The position numbers and the translations under genes are program-made. A stretch of 64,000 nucleotides of DNA from Paenibacillus sp. BIHB 4019 (GTDB taxonomy: Bacteria; Bacillota; Bacilli; Paenibacillales; Paenibacillaceae): assembly GCF_002741035.1 (NCBI RefSeq), contig NZ_CP016808.1, positions 5,628,501-5,692,500 on the forward strand, in the 5' to 3' direction. The notes beneath the pieces are model-generated. The model was not told the origin of the DNA and ran no database searches. It was given only the letters and a program-made list of their open reading frames with translations. Shown here piece after piece: positions 1 through 11,182 of this stretch (the stretch's first letter is position 1; every line of letters starts with the position of its first letter).

Positions 1-666
1 CGGGACTGGAAGCGCAGCGAGGAAAACATGGAAATACGCCTGGATGCGGATACGACGTCTAAAGAAGAGACGAAACGGCTTGGCATCGAGGTCGGCGATA
101 TTATTTCATGGGACCCGCGCACAAAAATAATGGACAATGGATGGGTGAAATCACGCCACTTGGATGATAAAGCTAGTGTCGCTGCCTTGTTTGGGCTGTT
201 GGAGTGGTTTGGACGCGAAGGGAAGCGTCCGGAGCGCACGCTTAAGCTGATTTTTTCCACGTATGAAGAGGTAGGACATGGCAACGCCTATATGCCGCCG
301 GATGTGACAGAGCTGATCGCGATTGATATGGGCGCTTTAGGCGATGATTTATCCGCAAGCGAGCGGGATGTATCCATTTGTGCCAAAGATTCCTCTGGCC
401 CGTATGATTATGAGATGACATCAAAGCTCATTGAGCTGGCAAAGGCTTCAGGCATTTCCTATGCGGTAGATATTTATCCGCAATATGGCTCGGACGCATC
501 GGCTGCGCTGAGAGGAGGCAGCAATATTCGGGCCGCGCTAATTGGGCCTGGTGTGCATGCTTCGCATGCCATGGAACGGACGCATGCAGATGCGATTATT
601 AACACGGCAGCATTGTTATTATCCTACATAAGCGAGGGATATTCATGGACAACGAAATCAAGCTAA
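1..666 (+). CDS. M42 family metallopeptidase, 3' part (5' end outside window)
   Basis: The reading frame is open from base 1, so the N-terminus lies upstream; 221 residues are visible. M42 enzymes are cytoplasmic dinuclear-metal aminopeptidases or deblocking peptidases that form large shells. Visible family motifs are HLDDK (bridging Asp), the STYEEVGHG block with the catalytic Glu pair, a metal-binding Asp in AIDMG, and a late metal His in the HASHAMERTH stretch. These cover the catalytic half, so the product is probably intact apart from the window edge. Its end overlaps the next gene by 22 bases, which suggests translational coupling to the APH-fold kinase. The exact substrate cannot be read from the sequence. 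Confidence 0.88.
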   Translation, partial: RDWKRSEENMEIRLDADTTSKEETKRLGIEVGDIISWDPRTKIMDNGWVKSRHLDDKASVAALFGLLEWFGREGKRPERTLKLIFSTYEEVGHGNAYMPPDVTELIAIDMGALGDDLSASERDVSICAKDSSGPYDYEMTSKLIELAKASGISYAVDIYPQYGSDASAALRGGSNIRAALIGPGVHASHAMERTHADAIINTAALLLSYISEGYSWTTKSS

Positions 667-1601
667 AGCTGGACACGCAGCAGTTGGGGCAGATTGCCCA
701 GCATCATTTCGGCAGGGAGCTTGCGCATTCGCGCGAGCTTACCGATGGCTGGGCCAATACGGCTTATCAACTGACGCTTGAGGACGGCTTCCAGTCGGTT
801 ATAAAGGTAGCTCCTACGGCGGTGGGGGCGCTTATGCGCTATGAGCAAGAGATGATGAAAACCGAGGTGGAGGTTATGAGGCTCGTGTCTCAGGATCGCC
901 GCATTCCAGTTCCTGAAGTGTACGCTTATGATCAATCACGGTCACTTGTACCGACTGATTATTTCATTATGCAGTGGCTGGAAGGAGAGCCCTATAACAA
1001 AGTGAAGGAAAGCTTTACCCAGGAACAGCGGGAGCAAATTGAGCTTCAGTTGGGCGAGTACAATGCCTATATTAACAAAATCAGCGGGGAAAAGTTCGGT
1101 TATTATCCGCTTAACGAGGCATTTGCAAGCTGGACGGAGGCTTTTTGGGCGATGCTGCAAGGCGTGCTTGATGACGCAACGGATGCGGGCGTTACGCTTC
1201 CGGCAGAGCGCGTTGTCATTGAACAGGAGGTAAAGGAGCGCTTGCCTTATCTGGACGCGGTGACTAAACCAAAGCTGCTGCACTGGGATTTGTGGGATGG
1301 CAATATTTTTATTAAGGATAAGCAAATTTGCGGCATTATTGACTTCGAACGGGCGATGTGGGGCGATCCGCTGATGGAGCATTATTTTAGCCATTTTAAC
1401 TTGTCGGAGACGTTTTTGCAGGGCTACGGTCGTGGAGCGCTGACGGCTGAGGAGCAAATAAGACGCAGTTTATATGATTTATATTTGGATCTCATTTTAC
1501 TAATTGAATGCGCTTTCCGAAAATATAGCGACCAAACGCATCTGGAATGGGCAGAAAGCAATGCAGCTGAAGGCTGGGAGCGGTTTATGAAGCTCCAATA
1601 G
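645..1601 (+). CDS. Aminoglycoside phosphotransferase (APH)-fold kinase
   Basis: A 318-residue protein of the APH/choline-kinase-like phosphotransferase superfamily, which transfers the ATP gamma-phosphate to small hydroxyl or amine substrates. The Brenner motif is HWDLWDGN with catalytic Asp near residue 215, and the metal-binding Asp is in IIDFERAMWGDP near residue 233. An N-terminal lobe (about 1-100) carries the nucleotide-binding lysine region. The ATG lies inside the end of the upstream M42 gene, so the two are probably co-translated. A strong bidirectional hairpin follows. No residue pattern points to a particular antibiotic; many such genes in Bacillales are metabolic kinases of unknown substrate, and resistance should not be assumed. 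Confidence 0.8.
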   Translation: MDNEIKLKLDTQQLGQIAQHHFGRELAHSRELTDGWANTAYQLTLEDGFQSVIKVAPTAVGALMRYEQEMMKTEVEVMRLVSQDRRIPVPEVYAYDQSRSLVPTDYFIMQWLEGEPYNKVKESFTQEQREQIELQLGEYNAYINKISGEKFGYYPLNEAFASWTEAFWAMLQGVLDDATDAGVTLPAERVVIEQEVKERLPYLDAVTKPKLLHWDLWDGNIFIKDKQICGIIDFERAMWGDPLMEHYFSHFNLSETFLQGYGRGALTAEEQIRRSLYDLYLDLILLIECAFRKYSDQTHLEWAESNAAEGWERFMKLQ

Positions 1602-1626
1602 CTGAAATAGCTGAAAGAATAAGAAG

Positions 1627-1694
1627 AAGAGCCGGGCAAGGGAATGAAAAGCTTGTAAAAAGCTTGCTTTTCGTTCACTTGGCCCGGCTCTTTT
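1627..1694. terminator. Bidirectional terminator between convergent genes
   Basis: An inverted repeat with outer arms AAGAGCCGGG and CCCGGCTCTT and an inner stem around AGCTT sits between the kinase gene (+) and the spore protein gene (-). A T-run follows on each strand, so it probably ends both transcripts. Confidence 0.75.
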
Positions 1695-1700
1695 GTGCAA

Positions 1701-1907
1701 TCAGCGTCCGGAGAGCTGCTGCTCCGCAATTTGAATAAGACGGCGGGTAATGGATCCTCCGATGGAGCCCATGTCACGCGTGGTCATATGTCCATAATAA
1801 CCATCCTGCGGCAATTGAATGCCAAGCTCCTGCGCAACCTCAAACTTCATTTGCTCTAGCGCTGCACGCGCCTGTGGTACAACCAGCTGATTCGAACCTC
1901 TAGGCAT
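1701..1907 (-). CDS. Alpha/beta-type small acid-soluble spore protein
   Basis: A 68-residue protein with the full alpha/beta-SASP pattern: a short polar N-terminus, the first DNA-binding helix region after LVVPQARAALEQ, the germination protease site region KFEVAQELGI, and the second conserved block GYYGHMTTRDMGSIGGSITRR split by a short linker. These proteins coat spore DNA, shift it towards an A-like form and protect it from UV; they are degraded by Gpr on germination. The start is fixed by AGGAGGT eight bases upstream of the ATG at 1907. It marks the host as an endospore former. A forespore sigma factor would be expected to transcribe it, but I did not identify a convincing sigma-G promoter. 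Confidence 0.95.
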   Translation of the reverse strand: MPRGSNQLVVPQARAALEQMKFEVAQELGIQLPQDGYYGHMTTRDMGSIGGSITRRLIQIAEQQLSGR

Positions 1908-1970
1908 AAGGGTGACCTCCTCAAGTAATGAGCGGCAGCAATTTTATAAGAAACCAAGCTCTCCTTGGAC

Positions 1971-2264
1971 AAGGTGAAACGGCTGTGGCCGTCCTCTGGC
2001 GGCCCGGCGTGTTTCATTCCGAGAAATATAGAGAAAGGATGACGTTAGGATACCTTTCCTATATTTCAAGGTGAAACGGCTGTGGCCGTCCTCTGGCGGC
2101 CCGGCGCGTTTCAATCCGAGAAATATAGAGAAAGGATGACGTTAGGATACCTTTCCTATATTTCAAGGTGAAACGGCTATGGCCGTCCTCTGGCGGCCCT
2201 GCGCGTTTCAATCCGAGAAATATAGAGAAAGGATGACGTTAGGATATCCTTTCTCTATATTTTA
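1971..2264. repeat. Three tandem copies of a 97-bp two-hairpin element
   Basis: Copies begin at 1971, 2068 and 2165 with a period of exactly 97 bases. Each has a GC-rich hairpin I (GTGAAACGGC ... GCGTTTCA with a GGCCGTCCTCTGGCGGCC-like core) followed by an AT-rich hairpin II (AATATAGAGAAAGGAT ... opposite arm). Copies 1 and 2 differ at only a few positions and share the same imperfect right arm of hairpin II. Copy 3 has a perfectly matched arm. Related single copies occur at 37232-37331 and 61030-61130, and a diverged inverted copy at 25955-26051. No open frame of note is present in 1908-2405; apart from these repeats I see only a weak promoter-like area before the ligase-like gene. Confidence 0.93.
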
Positions 2265-2405
2265 AAGAAAAATGGCTTCCAAGCGCTGGCTTATTGCTAT
2301 TATGTGGAGGAAGGTATGCGATTATTCACTAATTTATCCTGAATTTACCGCCGTTCAGCTGAACCTTTCCATGCTAAAATGATAGGACGGCAAGGGGGAA
2401 TCGGC

Positions 2406-3044
2406 ATGTTTAAGCGACCGATGCTGATGACGGCATATGATCAGCCTTTTGATAACGAGCATTTTTTATTTGAGCCGCTCATTGATGGGCAGCGCTTGCT
2501 GCTTTCTTTTATTAATAGGAAGGCGCGTTTGTTCACAAAGCATGGGTATGAGGTTACTCGGCAATATCCAGAGTTGCTCAAGCTGCCGCTGTCCCGTCCC
2601 GTGGACGTCGTGCTTGATGGAGAGCTTGCTTATATGAACCCAGACACACGGCGACTAGAATTTGCTCCGCTCATTGACCGATATAAGATGACGAAGGAAG
2701 CACGCATTCGCGAAGGCGCGATAAAATGGCCTGTTCGTTATTATGTGTTTGATTTGCTTTATTATGACGGAGTAGACTTGCGCAGCAAGCCGCTGCTGGA
2801 GCGAAAGAAGCTGCTGCAAGCGCTGCTTGAAGATAATGGTTTTTTTATGAAGCTGCCATATGTAACCGGATGCGGCACACAATTATGGGGTCGAATTGCC
2901 GCTTACGAGCTGGAGGGCATGGCTGGGAAAAGAAGCGAGAGCCAATACCTTGCCGGGCGGAGCGCCCATTGGCTGAAAATGACGAATGCGGCGTATTCCC
3001 GCATACATATGGACGCGAATACTGTGCTGCATGGCTCTGATTAG
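2406..3044 (+). CDS. ATP-dependent DNA ligase-like adenylation domain, catalytic Lys absent
   Basis: A 212-residue protein resembling the nucleotidyltransferase domain of LigD-type ATP-dependent DNA ligases. Recognisable motifs are DGELAY (motif III), YYVFDLLYYDG (IIIa), EGMAGKR (IV) and WLKMT (V). Motif I, normally KxDG, reads LIDG at residues 25-28, so the lysine that forms the AMP adduct is replaced by Leu. The C-terminal OB-fold found in active ligases is also missing. It is therefore probably not a ligase by the known chemistry and could be a structural or nucleotide-binding relative. The ATG at 2406 follows AAGGGGG at good spacing; an in-frame ATG at 2379 has no such site. Its stop overlaps the convergent DUF2809 gene by four bases. 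No Ku or primase gene is adjacent. Confidence 0.75.
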   Translation: MFKRPMLMTAYDQPFDNEHFLFEPLIDGQRLLLSFINRKARLFTKHGYEVTRQYPELLKLPLSRPVDVVLDGELAYMNPDTRRLEFAPLIDRYKMTKEARIREGAIKWPVRYYVFDLLYYDGVDLRSKPLLERKKLLQALLEDNGFFMKLPYVTGCGTQLWGRIAAYELEGMAGKRSESQYLAGRSAHWLKMTNAAYSRIHMDANTVLHGSD

Positions 3045-3475
3045 GAGCTATGCAGCCTTTTTTCTGGGGCAGAGCCGATTTTTGGTTTGGCTTTGACCCG
3101 TTTACACACAAAGTAATCAATAGCATAGGAAGGCAGTATGCCAATGCTGTATCTGACTAAATCAATACCGCTGAAGCCTTGTCCTAGCACAAGCCCTCCG
3201 AGCGTCGTATGGCGCACATTTCTAATCCAGTCGGCCTGATACAGCTGGCTGAATTCAATGCCGTAGCTGAAGGCTGCGCTGCAAGCAAGCGACAGGAGCA
3301 GGGGACGCCTGACCTGCAGCATGCGGAAGCCGAAGTAAACCATGCTGGCCCATAAAATATCGCCAAAGTGGGCGACGACGAAGGACGGCAGCTGGCTGGC
3401 GAAATACCGCGAGCTAAAGCCGAGCGCCATCGCAAGGAGGAAGGCTGCCGCATAATAAATGGTTGGTTTAAGCAT
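3041..3475 (-). CDS. DUF2809-family integral membrane protein
   Basis: A 144-residue hydrophobic protein with about four membrane helices. It matches the DUF2809 pattern in the middle (FGDILWASMVYFGF) and in GIEFSQLYQADWIR followed by RHTTLGGLVLGQGFSGIDL. Family function is unknown. The start at 3475 is chosen because AAAGGAG lies nine bases upstream; longer upstream frames would run into the AraC gene. The stop shares four bases with the stop of the convergent ligase-like gene. It probably forms a short transcription unit with the AraC-type gene 28 bases upstream. Confidence 0.8.
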   Translation of the reverse strand: MLKPTIYYAAAFLLAMALGFSSRYFASQLPSFVVAHFGDILWASMVYFGFRMLQVRRPLLLSLACSAAFSYGIEFSQLYQADWIRNVRHTTLGGLVLGQGFSGIDLVRYSIGILPSYAIDYFVCKRVKAKPKIGSAPEKRLHSS

Positions 3476-3503
3476 CGTTTGTGCTCCTTTACATACTTTA
3501 TCC

Positions 3504-4331
3504 TTATTTGAATCCATGCATTTGCTTAAACTCTCCAGGCGTACAGCCCACATAAGCTTTGAACAATGTATTAAAATACGTCGGATTTTCAAACCCTACT
3601 TGGCGGGCGATTTCATACAGCTTCATGCCGCCGCCGCGAATGAGCAGCTCCTTGCCTTTATTGATCCGCTCTTTATTGACATATTCCATTGGACGAAGCT
3701 TGAACGTCTTTTTGAAAAGCAGGCACAGATGCTGCGGCGTTACATGAAGCAGCTCTGCCAGCTCGGGCAATGTAATCGGGCGATGCAGATTCGCCTCGAT
3801 ATAACGCAGCACAGGATGAAGCCGCTCATTCATTTGCTGCGTGGCAAGACTGCCTTCGGCAAGCTGCTGGCGCAGCCCAAGCAGCACGCCATAAATTTGC
3901 TTGGAGCCGAGCATGCCAAGGCCCGGCTCCTTCTCCCGCATAAGGCGGAGCATATCGCTCATCATCTCTAAGACGGGGCGGGAGTCATTAATCGTATAGA
4001 TGCCAGGGCGGGTCAAGCCTGCCAGCTGGTTTAGCGATTCCGCAAGCGGACCGTCATACGTAAACCAATAGGCTTCCCAAGGCTCTTTGACAGCATGGTA
4101 GCTATGGGTAAGCCTTGGAGGGAGCAGGAAGCCATCGCCTTGCTTGACCAGAAAACGTTCCTGCTCGATAATCAGCTCGCCTTCTCCTGAGACAACCTGC
4201 GTCCACTGGTAGTCGGGAAAGCCTTCCGGGCGACGAATGCCCTCCTGATGGTCCCAATGTCCCACACCGGTTACATAGACAGGCAGCTGATAATCCGTCG
4301 TCGTCAGCGTCGTATAAATAATTTCATTCAT
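3504..4331 (-). CDS. AraC-family transcriptional regulator
   Basis: A 275-residue regulator. The N-terminal cupin-like sensing domain (about 1-150) includes GEGELIIEQERFLVKQGDGFLLPP. The C-terminal AraC DNA-binding domain has two helix-turn-helix units, the first around ITLPELAELLHVTPQHLCLLFKK (quoted in part) and the second around LYEIARQVGFENPTYFNTLFK. Start 4331 is preferred because GAGGGG sits nine bases upstream, and the two upstream in-frame ATGs are less well placed. It is divergent from the beta-galactosidase gene with 138 bases between them, so it is the likely activator of lacZ in response to a galactoside or related sugar. The inducer is inferred only from context. Confidence 0.88.
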   Translation of the reverse strand: MNEIIYTTLTTTDYQLPVYVTGVGHWDHQEGIRRPEGFPDYQWTQVVSGEGELIIEQERFLVKQGDGFLLPPRLTHSYHAVKEPWEAYWFTYDGPLAESLNQLAGLTRPGIYTINDSRPVLEMMSDMLRLMREKEPGLGMLGSKQIYGVLLGLRQQLAEGSLATQQMNERLHPVLRYIEANLHRPITLPELAELLHVTPQHLCLLFKKTFKLRPMEYVNKERINKGKELLIRGGGMKLYEIARQVGFENPTYFNTLFKAYVGCTPGEFKQMHGFK

Positions 4332-7598
<3,267 letters not shown>

Positions 7599-7620
7599 TC
7601 ACATATAGCCACTCTATGGC

Positions 7621-7663
7621 AAACTGCCGCTATGACCGAACTGGTCACAGCGGCAGTTTTTTT
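7621..7663 (+). terminator. Rho-independent terminator of lacZ
   Basis: Arms AAACTGCCGCT and AGCGGCAGTTT enclose a short loop that itself can pair, followed by a run of T. Confidence 0.85.
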
Positions 7664-7716
7664 GCATTTAGAGGGAAAATTTGAAGGGGGAATGATACAC
7701 AGTTTCAACAAAAGCA

Positions 7717-7795
7717 TTGACTAAAACCAAACATAAATATATTATGTCTAGATAAAAGGCGAACAATATTTATTTTTGTCTAAATAATATCTAGA
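7717..7795 (+). promoter_or_regulatory. Sigma-A promoter with inverted-repeat operator before MFS gene
   Basis: TTGACT at 7717-7722 and TATTAT at 7740-7745 are separated by 17 bases. Just downstream, TCTAGATA at 7747-7754 and TATCTAGA at 7788-7795 form a perfect 8-base inverted repeat with a 33-base loop. The first arm overlaps the expected transcription start, so a repressor that bridges the two arms, or a leader hairpin, is plausible. Confidence 0.6.
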
Positions 7796-7807
7796 GGAGT
7801 TGCAATA

Positions 7808-9016
7808 ATGTTTAGTAATCGATTTTTCCGTACGATCATCCTGTCCAGAGTTTTGCTCCAATTGGGTATTTGGATTAGGAACTTTGCGATCTTGCTGTAT
7901 GTGACGGAAGTCACGAACAACGATCCCTCAGCCGTATCGCTTATTTCGGTGGCAGAGTTTGCGCCGATTTTTGTCTTTGCCATCATTGGCGGCACGTTTG
8001 CAGACCGCTGGAAGCCAAAACGGACGATGATCGGCTGCGATTTCTTGTCCGCTTTTTCCGTCCTCGGCGTATGGATCGCATTGCTTAGCGGCTCATGGCA
8101 AGGACTGCTGCTGACGACGCTAGTTTCGGCCGTGCTGTCGCAATTTTCCCAGCCATCAGGCATGAAGCTGTTCAAGCAGCATGTACCACAAGATCAGCTG
8201 CAAGCTATGATGGGCATGTATCAGACCATAATGGCTGTATTTATGGTCATAGGACCGCTGCTCGGCACATTTGTATATCAGCACTATGGCATTGAGGTGG
8301 CGATTACGGCTGCAGCTGCGCTGTTTTGCGGCTCAGCAGCCGTATTGATGCTTCTGCCGCGCGATGCACAATCTGAGCGTACACAGCAGGAAGCGAGCTT
8401 CAGGCAAGAGCTTATGGCGGGACTTCATTATGTGTGGGGCCAGCATGCCCTGCGCTCTCTGGGACTTACGTTTGCAGCAATCGGCCTCGCTTCTGGACTT
8501 ACCCAGCCGCTGGCTTTGTTTATTGCTATCGATAATTTAGGACAGGATAAGTCGTTTTTACAGTATTTATTAGTGGTTAGCGGGGCTGCGATGCTAGTTG
8601 GCGGAGGAGTGGTTATGTCGATCGGGAAAAAGGCAAGTCCGCGCAAGCTGCTCCTATTCGGCTTGTCGGCAAGTGCACTGGCTACGCTGGGCACCGGATG
8701 GTCGGAGAGCATTCCGCTAACGCTCGCTCTGCTCTTGGTCGGCGGCTTCTGTGTTCCGCTTATTCAGGTGGGGATTAACACCATTATTCTTCAAAACACC
8801 GATGCGGCCTTCATCGGCCGGGTAGGAGGTACGATTACGCCCATGTTTACCGGCATGATGGTCATCGGAATGTCGCTATCCGGCGTATTAATGGCAGCCT
8901 TGACGCTGCCCCTTGTATACAGCATAAGCGCGTTCATCTTTGTCATTGCCGTATTTACGGTGAAACTCGGGTATAGGGCAAGGCCAAGTGTTTCAAAAGC
9001 GTCAACACAGATTTGA
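7808..9016 (+). CDS. MFS transporter, macrolide-efflux-like
   Basis: A 402-residue protein with about 12 membrane helices in two six-helix halves. The loop after helix 2 has the MFS signature in the form GGTFADRWKPKR. Overall it resembles the MFS_3/Mef group of proton-coupled drug exporters, but substrate cannot be inferred. AGAGGAG lies about eight bases before the ATG. It has its own promoter with an inverted-repeat operator. A membrane histidine kinase/response regulator pair starts 70 bases downstream and might sense the same compound, though no shared operator was seen. Confidence 0.85.
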   Translation: MFSNRFFRTIILSRVLLQLGIWIRNFAILLYVTEVTNNDPSAVSLISVAEFAPIFVFAIIGGTFADRWKPKRTMIGCDFLSAFSVLGVWIALLSGSWQGLLLTTLVSAVLSQFSQPSGMKLFKQHVPQDQLQAMMGMYQTIMAVFMVIGPLLGTFVYQHYGIEVAITAAAALFCGSAAVLMLLPRDAQSERTQQEASFRQELMAGLHYVWGQHALRSLGLTFAAIGLASGLTQPLALFIAIDNLGQDKSFLQYLLVVSGAAMLVGGGVVMSIGKKASPRKLLLFGLSASALATLGTGWSESIPLTLALLLVGGFCVPLIQVGINTIILQNTDAAFIGRVGGTITPMFTGMMVIGMSLSGVLMAALTLPLVYSISAFIFVIAVFTVKLGYRARPSVSKASTQI

Positions 9017-9086
9017 AAATAGGACCTTAATCGCTGAATTATGGTAAAATAAAGCGATCACACGTTTCTTTGGGGAAGGATACCGT

Positions 9087-10421
9087 ATGCTTTATTATTT
9101 TGCAGCGCTGCTTGCCGCTGCTTTACTGCTGCTGCTGACAAATCCGAGGAGCGAGTCGAATCGCTGGGCCGCTTTTTTTCTCGGATTTGCGTCCATAGGC
9201 GGGCTGGCAGATACGCTTGCCGCAGCAGAGTTGAATACGTTAGCGCATTTCGTTCAAATGCTGAATCACACCTTCACGCCTTACGGCGTACTGGTATTCA
9301 GCATCGTTTATTCCGATAAGGTGGCGAACGAGAAGGTGCGCCTGCTGCTTAAAGGACTGCTGCTGCTTCCCGTAGTCGGCATGCTGCTGTTCACGCCGAT
9401 TACTCCAAAGCTGGAGCTGGATTACCCTATATTGCTAGCCTGGACAGCTCCTTATTATTTAGCCTCCTGCTATCTGCTGCTTGTCTCGTTATGGAGCGAG
9501 GAAAATAGCCGCCGGAAGCGGAATCGCTTTATAATTGCCCTTATTATGGTGCCGACGCTGCTGGCGGTGCTTGTTCTTATTAATGTAGCGAACGTCATTT
9601 CGCCCGCATTCGATTATTTCCGTTACATTTCGCTCTTCATCTTTTATTCGCTTGCTGTAGCTGTGTTGTGCACATTTGCTTATGGCGTGCTTGGCGTAAA
9701 GCTGCGGTTTGAACGCGATCAGTGGGAAAGCACTCGCAAGGCGGTCAGTTCCGGGACGACGATACTTAACCATACGATTAAGAACGAAATCGGGAAAATC
9801 GCGATCAGCACAGAAAATTTAAAAAGCGAGCTGTCGACCCAATCGCCTGAGGCAGCGGAGCAGCTGCGCATCATTGAAACGGCTTCAAGCCATATGCTTG
9901 CGATGGTGACGAGCATTCACAGCCAGACCAGAAGCATTGTGCTGCGCGAGCAGCCTGTCCGTTTGGATGAGCTGGTCGAGCGCTGCTTGCAGCAGCAGCA
10001 GGTGGAAGGAAGGCCCATTCGGCTCAAGCTGCATTCGTTATGCAGGCCAACCGTGCTGTGTGATCCGCTTCACCTGCTGGAAGCCATAAATAATCTGGTG
10101 CAAAATGCGATTGAAGCGATTCCCGAAGGAATAGCTGGAGAAATAAACGTGACGCTGAGCTCGCACAAAAAGGCGGTGCGACTGCTCGTGAGCGACACAG
10201 GTACTGGAATGAATGAGGAACAGCTGAAGCAAGCGCTGGAGCCTTTTTATAGTACGAAAAACCGCAGCCGCAACTTTGGACTGGGGCTCGCTTATGTGTA
10301 TAATGTCGTGCATCAAAGCGGATGGACGATCGAGCTGTCCAGCATTCTTAATGAAGGAACAGAAGTGCTGCTGCATGTTCCTGCCCGCAAAGTGATGGAA
10401 ATCAAGGAGGGAATTCGATGA
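9087..10421 (+). CDS. Membrane sensor histidine kinase
   Basis: A 444-residue kinase. The first 215 residues form six to seven membrane helices, then a dimerisation segment with the phospho-acceptor His in ILNHTIKNEIGK (about residue 231). The HATPase domain (about 290-440) has N box NNLVQNAIEAIP, G1 box DTGTGM and G2 box FGLGLAYVYN. There is no separate extracellular sensor domain, so the membrane part itself probably senses. The stop overlaps the ATG of the response regulator by four bases (ATGA), a typical translationally coupled two-component pair. GGGGAAGGA precedes the ATG at 9087. Confidence 0.88.
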   Translation: MLYYFAALLAAALLLLLTNPRSESNRWAAFFLGFASIGGLADTLAAAELNTLAHFVQMLNHTFTPYGVLVFSIVYSDKVANEKVRLLLKGLLLLPVVGMLLFTPITPKLELDYPILLAWTAPYYLASCYLLLVSLWSEENSRRKRNRFIIALIMVPTLLAVLVLINVANVISPAFDYFRYISLFIFYSLAVAVLCTFAYGVLGVKLRFERDQWESTRKAVSSGTTILNHTIKNEIGKIAISTENLKSELSTQSPEAAEQLRIIETASSHMLAMVTSIHSQTRSIVLREQPVRLDELVERCLQQQQVEGRPIRLKLHSLCRPTVLCDPLHLLEAINNLVQNAIEAIPEGIAGEINVTLSSHKKAVRLLVSDTGTGMNEEQLKQALEPFYSTKNRSRNFGLGLAYVYNVVHQSGWTIELSSILNEGTEVLLHVPARKVMEIKEGIR

Positions 10422-11062
10422 GCCATATACGGGTGCTGCTTGTGGAGGATGATCCCGATTGGGTGAAGGCGATGACGCTCTTCTTGAACAAGGAAGCGGA
10501 TTTGCTCATAGTAGGAGCTGCTTCTACGGCGGAAGAAGCGCTCAGCCTGGCTCGAACCTTGTCGTTTGATGTCGCATTGCTTGATATTCAATTAGCTGAC
10601 CATCAGCAAAATGGCATCTATACGGCTGTAGAAATGCATCGCATCCACGCCGCCAAAATCATCATGCTAACCTCAATGAGCGAGGAGGAAGTGATGACCC
10701 AGGCGTTCACGGCTGGAGCGATTAATTATATTGAAAAAACAAATTTTCGCCAGCTGCCGGAAGCGATTCGCAGCGCTTATCATCATCCTGCACCGATGGA
10801 GGCGCTGCTTAAGGAATTGGCCAGGTTAAAGCGCGAGGAGCAATTGAAGGATTTAACGTCTGCCGAGCGGGAAGTATTCGAGCTGATTGAGCAGGGCTAT
10901 ACGCAGACGCAAATCGAGCAGAAGCTGTATAAGGCGGAGAGCACGCTGAAAAATCAAGTGAACAAAATGCTTAAGAAGCTTGGCGTCCGCAGCCGCAAGG
11001 AAGCGGTGGAGAAGGTACGGCGCAAAGGGCTGACCGCTGGCATGGAGGAATACAAAGAATAA
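10418..11062 (+). CDS. NarL/LuxR-family response regulator
   Basis: A 214-residue regulator with a receiver domain (1-120) and a LuxR-type helix-turn-helix (about 145-205). Acidic pocket VEDD (9-12), phospho-acceptor Asp56 in VALLDIQLAD, and LTS followed by IEKTN for the Thr/Lys switch residues. The output domain starts at LTSAEREVFELIEQGYTQ. It is coupled by a four-base overlap to the upstream kinase and followed by a strong terminator, so the pair is a two-gene operon. Target genes are unknown; the flanking MFS gene and the downstream DCC/DoxX genes are the nearest candidates. Confidence 0.9.
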   Translation: MSHIRVLLVEDDPDWVKAMTLFLNKEADLLIVGAASTAEEALSLARTLSFDVALLDIQLADHQQNGIYTAVEMHRIHAAKIIMLTSMSEEEVMTQAFTAGAINYIEKTNFRQLPEAIRSAYHHPAPMEALLKELARLKREEQLKDLTSAEREVFELIEQGYTQTQIEQKLYKAESTLKNQVNKMLKKLGVRSRKEAVEKVRRKGLTAGMEEYKE

Positions 11063-11079
11063 CCGCATAAGCGAGGGGA

Positions 11080-11107
11080 GGGTACTACGATTTGTAGTAC
11101 CCTTTTT
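11080..11107 (+). terminator. Terminator of the two-component operon
   Basis: A perfect 9-bp stem GGGTACTAC/GTAGTACCC with a five-base loop and five T residues after it. Confidence 0.9.
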
Positions 11108-11182
11108 CGTATGCCCGCTACAAAAGTTAGCACTAAGCAAACTTCGTCTTTACTACTACAATGAAGGAAGAACGGAGGGGGC

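Noticed and set aside
645..1601. Aminoglycoside resistance gene
   Set aside because: Only the general APH fold is supported; many metabolic kinases share it and no resistance-specific motif is visible.
1971..2264. CRISPR array
   Set aside because: The three units are contiguous 97-bp repeats with no unique spacers, and no cas gene is nearby.
2406..3044. Part of a bacterial non-homologous end-joining (LigD/Ku) system
   Set aside because: The catalytic lysine and OB domain are missing, and no Ku, polymerase or nuclease gene is adjacent.
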